This document shows, in pieces, positions 53,862 to 64,000 of a DNA stretch of 64,000 nt. The stretch's first letter is position 1, and every line of letters starts with the position of its first letter. Position numbers and translations under genes: made by a program. This stretch comes from Phyllostachys edulis (taxonomy: Eukaryota > Streptophyta > Magnoliopsida > Poales > Poaceae): the NCBI GenBank assembly GCA_036346405.1, contig CM070563.1, positions 34,213,298-34,277,297 of the forward strand. Reading direction: 5' to 3'. A model generated the notes under the pieces. The model was not told where the DNA came from and made no database searches. It saw nothing but the letters and a program-made list of their open reading frames with translations.

Positions 53862-56800
53862 ATCTCGCGCCGCCACCCACCATCTCCTCACCCAGCTTGC
53901 ATCCAAATCTGGCTCAATCTAGCGAGATGGCAGCAGGAGGCAGCTAGATCCAGCAAACACCGCTTTCTTCACTAGCCTGCAGTGGTCTCCCGCCGCTGTC
54001 TCGTTCATCATACCGGTAGGTATTGTCCCAGCCGCCGTCACCTTTGCGGCCATGGTGGTGGTCACCCCAACACTCGGGCCCACAAAAACACATGGGGAGA
54101 AGACAATCTCTAGGTGTTGAAGCTGTCTTCTCGTGCCTTGGTTCTTGTGTTGATGCCGACTGTAGAATAGTCAACAATCTCTCCTCTCTCTCCTCCAGGT
54201 ATGCACAAATCCTACCTAGCATGGGCTACAGACGACCTACATGGAACCATTGTACATGGCCTTAGGCGCCACCACCATCAGTGGCCTCAATTTGTGGCAT
54301 CCTCCTCCTCCCCTACTTTCACCATGCTTATATGTTCTTATCCAAAACACATACAAAAATCTTCACACGAAGCAGTAGCCACGAAGATGGAGATGGCTAG
54401 GATCAAAGTGTAGGAAGTTGGATCCAGAATTATGCAATCAAATGCTGCTCTTTTAGTCGGCATGTCCTTGTTGTGAATTGAAACTTGGTTTGCCATAATG
54501 AGATACCACTTCCTCGTGAAATTATGTTGACCTTTTGACTCAACTTTACCATAGTTTTGCCAAGGTCGGAACAATCGGGAAATTTAGTAATACGGCCCTA
54601 AGTGCGGGCATCTACTATTTTGGTGAATATCCCTAAATTGCAATCTAGTGCTATTTCTCAATTTAGTGTTAGTTGTTTTGCAACAAGAGGAAAAGAAAGA
54701 AATAGTTTTGGCTGAGAGGGAGGCCGCCAAGGAGGGAGATGGATGTGGTGGCCAAGATGGAGATTGGCCAATGAGGAAGATGGCATGTGGCGCATGGGGT
54801 GCATGAGGAGTACTTGGTGCATTGGAGGGCGGGCGTGCGAGCGCGGGATGCGACACCAAGGTGGAGGCTGAGCGTGTGGGCTGCAAGGCAAGCGGATCCA
54901 AAGAGGCGTAGCATGCAGGATGCAAGGGGGCAATGCAAGCATAGAAGGACAACAACTTGAGTTTGGGAGGCGTGCGGCACCAAGAAAACGTGTGGCACAT
55001 AAACTCCAGAAAACGTGTGAAGGACACACGTGGGAGCTTGGAATCTACGTTAGTTCGGTATGGATCTGAATAGACAATGGAATTGGTGTTTAAAAATCAT
55101 ATATCCAAGAGTCCGAATAGATCCCTTTTTGTTCTTTCTGAATTGTTAGTTACGTCGGTTGTTTCCTTTTGGCTACATTCGAATCAAGAAAGGAATGACG
55201 TGTAGTAGTTTCTAAGTCGGTTGTTGGAGTTTCTTTTAAAAACTCGTTTCGGTTTAATTGAGGAAGGGTTGGTTTTAGGAACGATCAATCTGAGTAGGAG
55301 TTGTAGCATGCGTAGAGTATGTCTTGAGTCTGAGTCATTTGCATGTGTGTATTTGAGTTGGCTTCGGCAGGGTTGTGTGCGTGGGGGGTGGGGTGGGGGT
55401 ATAACCCCAAGCCACACCATTGTAAAGAGGGGGACAAATTTTTATTTGAATAAAATACAGAAAGTCATGTTTGTTTGGTGGCGCATATACTTGTGCATGT
55501 GATTCGGGAAGAACCCATCAAAGATTTGAGTGTTGCGCAAGGATTGGAGGGGCGGATGTCTCCTCTAATTTCCGTGATTCCTTGTGGATCAAATTCGCCA
55601 TTCTTTCTCATATTGGTTGGCGATTTACTTTGTTCGTGTGTTGCATCTGTTCGGTTATTCCTTTGCTGAATTGTTGTAAAATCGAACACCATCACTTGCT
55701 TGTTGCTGCTTTAGTTGAACAAGAAGAGGACGAGTGCACTTGGATTTGCTTCGGCCAAGGAAGAAGGAGGACTTGTTGATTGACTTGTGCTTGCTTTAGC
55801 TGAACAAGAAGAAGGTAGGAAGGCTTGTGATTGCTTTGGCCAAGGAAGGAAGAACTTGCTGATTAGCTTGGACGAGCTTTGCGCCGTGGGGACCTCATCC
55901 GACCGCCCCACTTGAGGCAGGCACCATGGAGGTTGACATGGCGGACGTTGAGGTCGTGACCACAGGAATTATTTGTCTTGTTGAAATATGTTGTGCTGAA
56001 TGTTTTGTAATATCATTGTGATTTGTCGACAAACTATGTGATGACGTTGTGCTGAAATATGTTATGCTAATATTGTTTCTTATTACTTTCTATTCCTGTT
56101 TCTTAGTATGTCGTGCGTCAAATTGTAATCCCTAATCCGGCCGCCATTTGGAATGGCAGCAGTCTTGTTCTAATGGCAATAATAGCCCATTTCTGTAAAA
56201 AAAAACGACTATTTATTTTTGTAATTCTTTATTAAAATAATATTATTTTCTAAAAAAATTGTGAAGACAAGGGGTGAAACTTGTTTCTGGTTATCTTTTC
56301 AATATTGAAAATCCTACAAACTATGTATGTCATCAAATTACTTTCTTTGCACAAGTTGGGGGGTGGAAATACCTGATTTGGAAGTGATCAGCATTCAAAA
56401 GAGCAGGTACTTCTAATTCTGTTATTTCTCAATCAATTATGTTAGTTTGGCCTCCGTGTATTTTTTTCTCTCAAGCAAATTGCCATTTCTGTGAAATTTT
56501 AGTATGCACTATGTGGAATCTGTGTGGGCAATCAGAATGTTACCCATGGTCATGGGGAATCTAATTCGCATTGCAACAAGACTATTTGCGCCAATTAGTT
56601 GTTCCTCTTACGGGTTCTAGAATCAATCATTCCAATCAATCAGTAGCTCTGGAAATACATCCTAACTACATCGAGGGATTGCTATAAACAACTAAACAAG
56701 TCTTACGAGTTCAATCGCATTTCTTCTTCTTCTTTTTTCATTTTCATATTGCCTTCTCCCAGTCACAGGGCATGTGAAAACATTGAGCAAGGCATGTTTG

Positions 56801-57002
56801 CATCATGAAACATTCTCTTCTTCCTCTTTGTGTTTTTTTTCGTTTGAAGGACCGGACTTCTAGTGCACAACAGATATGTGATAGGTATAGGTTTTTTTTT
56901 AGAGAGTGTGATAGTTGTAGTTCACTACTGGTGGTTGTAGTAGTTTTTTTAGTATCAACCATGTGGCTTATGATAGGTATTCAAATGCCAATGGGTCATT
57001 TG
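53862..57002. other. Unassigned DNA with a tandem duplication
   Basis: No gene is convincing despite several frames of 70-147 codons, none with motifs. An approximately 90 bp tandem duplication is at 55692-55870. A possible retroposon 3' end with a short A run is at 56190-56205 (CATTTCTGTAAAAAAAA). A pyrimidine tract of TTCTTC type is at 56717-56735. Confidence 0.45.
55692..55870 (+). repeat. Tandem duplication, about 90 bp x 2
   Basis: Each unit contains GCTTTAGNTGAACAAGAAGA, then TTGCTTNGGCCAAGGAA and a CTTGNTGATT end. Units start near 55692 and 55784. Confidence 0.8.
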
Positions 57003-57263
57003 TGTTAAGAAGCCGGGCCCAGGCCGGGCAGGTTTGGTCTATGGTGGACTCCACATCCATCCAGTATCCTATATAAAGGGGGACCCCCTAACCATTGTAC
57101 TACAGTTTTACAGAAGAACAATAAAGAGAAGCAAGAAGTCCTCTCATATGTCTGTGTTCAATCTACTATTCTGTACTTGTGTTCTTGCATTGTTTTAAAC
57201 AATTCTACGCTTGTCTACGAGGTAATCGATCGAACTGGACTTGCCAGCGATAGTTACTCAACA
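57003..57263 (+). mobile_element. Short copia-type LTR with TATA box and PBS-like site
   Basis: The LTR runs TGTTAAGAAGCCGG to TTACTCAACA (261 bp). TATATAAA at 57070-57077 and an AATAAAG at about 57119 are in the expected promoter and poly(A) order. The sequence after it, CGTTATCAGCACGAC, is the form seen at the 5' internal edge of many plant copia elements, so this is probably a 5' LTR. Only about 170 bp of internal sequence (57264-57431) remains before a gypsy LTR begins. Confidence 0.7.
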
Positions 57264-57431
57264 CGTTATCAGCACGACTACGATCTCCAACCTACACGGA
57301 TTGAAAAGGTAATCATCGAGAATGACGCTTGTAGATCAAATCGATTTCTAGATCGCTTTCAATTCCGCAATTATTGTATTCTAGATTGTTTTATCCTAAG
57401 GTGCAAATCCGCTCTAATCTACCGCGAGCCG
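57264..57431 (+). mobile_element. Remnant internal leader of short-LTR copia element
   Basis: It holds the PBS-like TTATCAGCACGA and a non-coding leader. No gag remains. It is cut at 57432 by the TGTTAGGACC start of the next LTR. Confidence 0.55.
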
Positions 57432-57479
57432 TGTTAGGACCTGTCTCGGGAGCTCCTGAAAAGATCTCCTAGGACCTCC

Positions 57480-57640
57480 CCAGGAGGTCCGACAGGACCA
57501 CTTGGAGGTCTGGGAGGTCCTCCAAGACCACCCGAGGAGGTCTCTTAGGGCCGCCAGGAGGTCTCCAGGACCTCCCCAGGAGGACTTGAGGGTCCACCCG
57601 GAGGTCCTCCGAGACCACCCGAAGGTCCTGATCTCTGTGC
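57480..57640. repeat. AGGTCC/GGACCT repeat cluster
   Basis: Words such as CCTCCCCAGGAGGTCC and GGAGGTCCTCC recur about every 20-30 bp in both directions, so the stretch is highly self-complementary. Confidence 0.75.
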
Positions 57641-59589
57641 ACCATGAGCTAGTCCCTGGATCAATAAGCTAGCTCGCACAGACTTACATTAGTGACATCA
57701 TAACCATACAACAAGCACAAAAGATGAAGCAGACAAATTAATATTATTAACAAAAGACTTTATGGTCAAGCTTGTTTACAAAGGTGCCACGCAGGGCTAA
57801 CAACAAAAGGAAAACCTACAGCGGAAATAATGAGAGCCAACCGACAAGCCCACAGGCTATTGAGTGGAGGACGTCTCCTAGTGCGCATGGTCTTCAAAGA
57901 GCACTCCTTCACAGAGCACAGCACTCCCTGGACCACCCTCCTCTGCTGATTAAAATAGAGGGCACAAGCCATGAGTACTTTGAATGTACTCAGCAAGCCG
58001 TGGGGAAACAAGTATGCAAATAATATTTATGCAAGGCTTGCCAATGAAAGCTGTAAGGTTACTTTGCAGAAAGCAACATTTATTGGAAATACACTTAATA
58101 GATTACAAGGCATAAGTTGAAAGATAATACATAAGTAACAAGTTCTCTTGAAAACCAACTGTGAACACCCATTCACAGTACAGACCACCTCGAGGACCAC
58201 CCAGCCACTCGAGGACCACCCAAGACCTCTCTAGAGCACCCACTCTAGAGCTCCACAAGACCACCCTAGAGCTCCACGACCACACCAGAGCACCCACTCT
58301 GGAGCACCTTGGACCACTCTAAGGCTCACAAGACCTCTTTTTGAAAAGTCTACCCCTCGTTCGAAATCACTGGGCGTGTCCATAACTGAGGACGCGGCTA
58401 TTCGAATAGATTTACACTCTGCAGAGGTTATGCATTTTACCCACATGACATGATTTCTCTAGTTTGCTTGGTATTCGTCAATGCCACCACTCACTACCGA
58501 AGGTACGTGGTCTAGAGCTCATGATAAGGTCTTTACAAAGCTCTGTTCTGGATCAATTCTGCTTGCTAAGGTTTCGCCATACTAGTGTGCGTATAGCACC
58601 TAGTGGCCCCCTCTTGCGCCTTGCGAATCAGCACCCTCAAAAACAAAACCAATCCATCACATTGCTAATTAGTTGGCCAGATCCACCCCATCCTGGACAT
58701 GTGGTTGCACGGCAAGGCTTAGATCAATGGCTCACGAGATTAAGTCCTTAGTTGGCTGCTCAGACGAGTCTGACCACAACCCAGTGTGCATAAAGCACCC
58801 ACTACTCAAATTCCTTGCCTACTCGCCTGAGCATAAAACGGTTTTGTGTTCAACCAGCCCAAGGACCACCCCAGTCCTGGGCACACATCTTTTAACAGCA
58901 GTGGCGTTGCCACGATTCCATAGCTCATTAGTCAAGATTATCACTATTGGGTTCAACCCGGCCAGAGGACCACCCAGTCCTAGCACACAAATTTTAGTTA
59001 AGGTGACAACAAATATCGTAGCCTCACATAGGGCTACACTTCATTTTAATCAGCAACACTGGCTGCTACTACACAAGCTACAAACCAGTGCGCTGGGGGT
59101 AAACTAACATTGATGATTCATGGTGAGAACGACGTCTACTAAAGCATGGCTAAGCAAACACAATACCCATGTTGGTAACAAGAATATCCAACTAAGAATA
59201 CCCATGCTACGTCTTTAAAAAGGAAACATGTCAACATGTCGATTGCAAAGTAATCAAGGAGGCATAAAGATAAGTAGGTAATTAACTAAGTCCAAAACCA
59301 TTTTTAAACAACTAGCAATGCAAGTTTATAACAAATCAAGATACTTTTGTAAAAATAGGTTCAAGATGATCAAGGTGCACGACTTGCCTTCGTTGAAGAG
59401 TGGCGAGGCTTCGGTAGTGGCTGCTGGGTCCGAGTACTCCTCCACGAAATCGGGATCTACACGTTCATAAAGAACCAAATAAGCAAAACAACTCCAGGCA
59501 AAAGAACTTTAAAAGATTTTAAAGAACTTAAACGAACTCATCCAAAAAGCAGAAAACAGGAAGTCCCGACGAAAAAGAGATCCAAGCCA

Positions 59590-62130
59590 GAGAGGATGGT
59601 CTTTGCAAAAAGACCAAGAGGTGGTCATGACCGAAAGGAGGTCATGGCCGAGAGGGTGGTCTTTGCAAGAAGACCACAAGGGTGGTCTTTGCGAAAAGAC
59701 CAGCAAAGACCAAGAGATGGTCTTTGCTAAAAGAGGTCTTGAGAAGATCCAGGGGAGGAGGTCCTGAGGAAGGCATAACTATTCCACGTGGTCGCAAAAG
59801 AAACATGACCACATAGTGTAGTCGTAGGAAGGATACGATCACACAAGGTGATCATAAGAACAAGAAAAGAATAACACCAAGAAACTCACCACGGCCGAGA
59901 ACTAGCCCGAGGACAAGACAAGATGAAGGAACCGATCTAGTGGCAGGACGGCTACCAGCTGGCGGCGACAGGTAGGTCGTCGCAGAGGCCTCAAGGGACC
60001 CTTGACGACGAGGAGGCGACGGCGCCGCTCTAAAGGGCTCCTTGCTGAAGTTTCAAGCGTGGAGAAAACTAGGCAAAGAGGCTAGGAATAATGAAAGGAG
60101 GCTCACTTAGGCTATTTTTATAGCCGGAGATGAAAGAGAGAGAGAAAAAGAAAGAGAGAGCCACAGAGAGGCTCGGAGACATACGGGTCAAAGGTAGGTA
60201 GGAGTCAGGGCAAGTGTCACGACCGATCTGGTGAAGGACAATCAGAACATGCTGTGCTGAGAAGGAAGGGAACAAGGAGGAATAATAAGGTGCCACGCAA
60301 GTGACCACGTAAGTGACCACATTTAATGTGACACAGTGGGCATTTTAATGCACCAAGATTTTTGTGGCGGAAGAATTGAGAAAGTGAGCAAAACTGACAA
60401 GTGGGGCCGGTCAAACTCAGGTAAACAGATCAGTCAAAGGGGCGGTCGCGACCAAAGGGGAGGTCATGACCAACAAGGGTGGTCTCAACCGCTAAGGTGG
60501 TCTTTACAGAAAGACCAGAGATCCCAAAGGCAAGGAGGTCTTGAGGACAAGGGGGTCCTAAGGAGGTCATTCCCGAAATGGTGGTCTTTGCAAAAGACCA
60601 AAGGTCATGACCACGAAATGATCCTGACTGCAAAGGTGGTCTTCGCAAAAAGACCACAGGGAGGAGGTCATGGCAAAACGACAAAGGAGGAAGTCGTGGC
60701 ATTAGAGGGAAGGTCCTGACCACAAGGGGTGGTCATGACCGGGAGGGTTGTCTTTGCAAAAAGACCGCAAGGGTGGTCTTTGCCAAAGACCAACAGATCC
60801 TGAGGACGAGGAGGTTCCGAGGAACCAAACAAGGCACGGCGAAGTAGGACTGTCCGATTTGAATTGGGCGATCCACAAGGAAGTGGAATGTTCGGACCAG
60901 CCGAACGCTACACCTCGATCGGGCCATCCAAAAAGGATAGGACGGTCCACGAGTGGGAAGGGCGCGAGGTTGGTTCGGACCGCACGAAAGGAATGGGAGG
61001 TCCGAACCCAAAATGGAGATTCGAAGGGGAGGTCCTGAACGGTCAAGATCAAACGAGGGGAGGTCCTGATGGTCAGATTGAATCAAGGGAGGTCCTGACG
61101 GTCAGATCAAAACCAAGGGAGCAGAGCGATAGCAAGGAAAACGCGGGGAAGGCTGGGGCCGTCAGATCTCGATCGAACAGGGCAAAGCGATTGGGCCGTC
61201 CAACACAGATCGAACGGTACAAAAGCGATAAAGGTCTGGATCAAGAGGAAGCCTCGAATGGATGCGAGGGAGGTCTCAACGGTTAAGATGAACACAAGGG
61301 AGGTCTCAACGGTTAGGATAAACACAAGGGAGATCCAAGGGAGCACGGGGAGGTCCAAATGAACACGAGGAGGTTCAAATGAACACGAGGAGGTCCGAAA
61401 GAAAGGGGAATTCAACCCAAATTTAGAATTTTGAAGTTTAAGGACGTTTGAAACACAAACCCGAGCTTGAAACACCTCGGGGGTGGTCGTGACCCAAAGG
61501 GGGAGGTCAAAACCAAGGGAAGATTCAAACGGAGAAGGAGATCTAGACCACAAGGAGGTCTAAACGGGAAGGTGGGTTTAGATAAAAAAGGAGGTCTAAA
61601 CCCCAAAAAGATATTCAAACCAACAAAGAGGTCTGAAGAGATTCAAACCAACAAAGAGGTCTGAAGGAGGGCTGGACTGAAGGAAAGTCCAAGCAAAGGG
61701 CACAAGAGGAGGTTTAGAGAGGTTAAGAGGAGGTCTGAACTAGAGGGAGGTCCAAGCACAAGGGAGGTCTGGACCCTCAGATCCAAACGAAGGGAGGTCG
61801 AGACCCTTAGATCCAAATGAAGGGAGGTCTGGACCCTTGGATCCAAACGAAGGGAGGTCTGGACCCTTGGATCCAAACGAAGGGAAGTCTGGACAGAGGG
61901 GCATGTCCAAAGCAGAGAAACCAAACAAGAGGAAAGTATAAACCAGAGAAGAGGTCTATCCCCAAGGGTGATCTGGACCAAGAGGGTGGTCTTTACAAAA
62001 GACCCCAAGGGTGACCAACAGGGTGGTCTGAGCAAAAGAGGAGGTCATGACCACAAGAGGTGGTCTCGACCAAAAAAGGTGGTCTTTTCAAAAGACTAGA
62101 AGAGGTGGTCTTTACAAAAAGACCACGAGG
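59590..62130. repeat. GGTGGTCTTT-AAAGACCAC hairpin repeats
   Basis: At least ten copies of GGTCTTT followed by 1-5 bases and AAAGACC occur, for example near 59600, 59663, 60490, 60583, 60638, 60750, 60774, 61988 and 62108. Each can fold on itself. Between them are GAGGTCATGACC and GAGGTCCTGA words. The + strand is markedly purine-rich from about 60400 to 62280. Confidence 0.85.
61761..61880. repeat. Exact-period 30 bp x 4 tandem repeat
   Basis: Units start at 61761, 61791, 61821 and 61851 (AGGGAGGTCTGGACCC, then ATCCAAACGA). Units 3 and 4 are identical; the others differ at two to four positions. On the - strand each unit would encode the 10-residue text DLPSFGSKGP, but no gene context supports translation. 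Confidence 0.9.
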
Positions 62131-62439
62131 AGGTCCAAAAGGGGGGACATCCAGAGGGCAAGGAGAGGCGCGAGCAGCTTGAATCGAGAGGGGAAAAATA
62201 GACAGAGAGGAACTCCAAAGGAAAAAGGGAAGATCTGATAGGACACAAGAAAGAGGAGGACAACACCAGAGGCCAAGCAACACAAAGGAGCCAACTTTGG
62301 ATTAGCTGAAGTTTAGTTTAGTCATTTTAAAGCACTCAAATTCCGAAAATCTTAGATTAAACTTTGAACTCTCATCAAAACCAAATGGATCTTTTTATTT
62401 TGAAAATTTTCAAAAACTCTGGACAAACGGGACATTACA

Positions 62440-62626
62440 AACCTACTCCCCTTAAAGGGAATCTCGACCCCGAGATTCGGGCTGACTAGAGAATAGGTTG
62501 GGGGAACACGGGTTTTGCTCACTCTTCCAACTACTTCCTCTTTTGAGTGAGGCAAAACCACAACAGACACTACACACTTACAGGAATGAAGCACTGAGCT
62601 GGTTGGGCTTGCTCCATGGTGACATG
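62440..62626 (-). mobile_element. PPT and 3' internal end of gypsy element
   Basis: The - strand reads TTTAAGGGGAGTAGG just before the LTR, a clear PPT, preceded by a GAATCTCGGGGTCGAGATTC palindromic segment like the one near 24160. No pol remains; the sequence is cut at 62627 by the next LTR. Confidence 0.8.
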
Positions 62627-64000
62627 TGTAATACCCCAAATGTATTCGAGAGAGAAGAAATAAATTAGAAAGAATGACCAATTAGGAAAGTGTTTTAACA
62701 GGAGATGAGAGGGGGGTTTACGCATAATTTGGACAACTTTGGTCAGGGCTTCCTACCACAAGATTTAGGCCCAAGGGAAGGGGTAGTTGGCCACATAAGA
62801 AGGAGAGGGGCAACCCTAGGGTTGCTACAGTAGCACAGCTACAGTACCACCGCCGTGCTACAGTACTATGGCGTCTTTGCAGTACCCTCCCACCCCTAGC
62901 TTTATTGCGGCCAAGAAGGAGGAAGGAGAAGCCTCCTCGGGTCTTCTTGACCAAGGAAGAGAAAGGAAGAAGGAAGGAGAGAAGGGAGGGAGACGGATCG
63001 CGTGGTGTTCTTCATGATCTACATCAGTTCTCCAAGGGTAACGATGGGTTTCTTCGCTGTTGGTTTCGTTTTAGACGCCTAATTCGTTATGTTAGTAAAA
63101 TCGGTTGTTCTGCGGGAATTAGATCGGTTCTGTCCAGAACCTTGCGCGACGGTTTTCATATATTTAGAAGCAGAATATAGGGATCCACTCTCTTAAAGAT
63201 ATTTTATTCATGTCCTTAGCTTTACGTGGCCGCCAAGAATGCCCAAATCCAATTAACGGTCAGGGAGATATGAATTTTCTAGTGTCGCTGTCCTGATAAT
63301 CTGTCGGTATTCAAATAGTCTGTAGAAATTTGAGTTAATATAATAGTTAAATACGAAATTAGAGGATCTCGTTATAATGAAAAAGATGGGTAATTTCCTC
63401 ACCTTTCCATAAAGCTAAAGAACGTAAGGATTGGACCTTCGTAGCAAAAGTTATGATAATTTTAGTGAACTGTCCAGAGAACCCGACGTGATAATTGATG
63501 TTCTGTAGTTTGGCTTGATAGGGGCAGTAGATGGCAGAATTGGTCCAGGACGTCTCTTAGGATATTGTAGAGGACGTCGTCATCTTTCCACGAAGGGCTA
63601 GAACACATAATTTGGACCACTGTAGAAGAAGTTATGATTTTATTAGTGGGACTGTTCTGCAGAATCGTTGGTGTTCTGACAGGTTTTAGTAATCTGGTTT
63701 AAGCAACTAGTTAAAGGGGAAATCATAGAAGCTCAGTATAACCAAAGTTGTAGATCATTTCCTCAGCTTTTCAGAAAGCTCAAGAACACGGGATTTGGAT
63801 ACACGTACTGAAAGTTATGGCATTTTTAGTGCTCTGTCCAAAGAGCCTGACGGGAAATCGATGTTTTATTAACTGGCTTGGTAGGGGTATTATTTGGCCG
63901 ATTCAGAGAGGTTCACCAACTAGACTTAGTTGGATAATTTAATTACCTTTCCAGAAAGTCTAAGAAAACTTTAATTGGACTTCTGAATCAATAGATATGA
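62627..64000 (+). mobile_element. Chromovirus-type LTR, runs off the window
   Basis: It begins TGTAATACCCCAAATG and matches 18224 and 37027. A GCTACAGTA cluster is at 62820-62880. Five degenerate units of about 182 bp start near 63217, 63403, 63585, 63765 and 63950. The hairpin row expected further on lies outside the window, and so does its right end. Confidence 0.88.

Larger units (their letters stand above)
57432..62439 (-). mobile_element. Gypsy 3' LTR, about 5.0 kb, repeat-rich
   Basis: The + strand starts TGTTAGGACCTG and ends GGGACATTACA, next to a PPT on the internal side, so on the - strand it is a 3' LTR starting TGTAATGTCCC. Its low end resembles the RIRE3/8-like LTR in layout (CTAGTCC words, the hairpin at 57972-57992, and the palindromic island at 58398-58426). 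The body from 59570 to 62130 is packed with GAGGTC/GGTGGTC repeats. The left edge is less certain than the right. No gene is supported. Confidence 0.75.

Noticed and set aside
54584..55029. Frames of 109-147 codons on the - strand
   Set aside because: Three overlapping frames in the same stretch, without motifs or codon pattern; repeats of HAPHAP type suggest composition only.
59590..62130. CRISPR-like or gene-coding repeat array
   Set aside because: Units are degenerate, irregularly spaced and lie in a eukaryotic LTR; the repeated decapeptide on the - strand has no gene context.

Overview
The window is nuclear plant DNA, almost certainly from a grass. Nearly all of it is nested LTR retrotransposon sequence, with many short GC-rich stretches typical of grass LTRs. 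Family signatures point to Oryza or a close relative: a BARE/RIRE1-type LTR beginning TGTTGGAAATATGCCC, an orf0-plus-gag Ty3/gypsy element resembling rice RIRE3/RIRE8, and rice-type Helitron ends. The species call is inference; I cannot run a search. No tRNA, rRNA, organellar or bacterial genes were seen.

Layout. 1-7318: 3' part of a decayed Ty1/copia element (SIRE/Maximus-like) on the + strand, with gag, protease, integrase, RT, RNase H, a 1.7 kb post-pol region and a truncated 3' LTR. 7319-11903: 5' half of a Ty3/gypsy element on the - strand (gag, orf0, PBS, 3.2 kb LTR). 11904-17502: unassigned DNA holding a 3.0 kb solo LTR and a 187 bp mini-Helitron. 17503-23020: a four-deep nest (BARE/RIRE1-like LTR fragment, then a RIRE3/8-like LTR, then a BARE/RIRE1-like solo LTR, then a chromovirus-type solo LTR). 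23021-32510: a Ty3/gypsy chromovirus on the - strand with both LTRs, PBS, PPT, gag, PR, RT, RNase H, IN and a chromodomain remnant; its gag is split by a solo LTR. 32510-33877: pol and gag pieces of two gypsy families joined end to end. 33878-45250: gypsy-type LTR sequence carrying three more solo LTRs. 45250-48977: Helitron-derived DNA with an intron-containing, decayed RPA1-like gene. 51022-52058: the one likely host gene, a beta-propeller (F-box-associated/kelch-like) protein on the - strand with a TATA box and one frameshift. 52691-53861: LINE RT tail interrupted by a 129 bp solo LTR. 57003-64000: a short copia LTR, a 5 kb gypsy LTR full of repeats, and another chromovirus-type LTR running off the window.

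Eight solo LTRs can be delimited by 5 bp target-site duplications (seven exact, one with a single mismatch). LTR-LTR recombination has therefore been very active here. No retroelement in the window looks capable of moving on its own: each has stops, frameshifts or deletions.

The most interesting signal is structural. Unrelated-looking gypsy LTRs keep self-complementary islands about 0.6-0.9 kb from the LTR 3' end. In one set of families this is a pair of perfect palindromes whose arms change together between copies. In the chromovirus family it is a row of five to seven hairpins, again with paired changes. A third family carries about ten copies of a hairpin built on GGTCTTT/AAAGACC. The LTR bodies of the chromovirus family are also built of degenerate units of about 182 bp.
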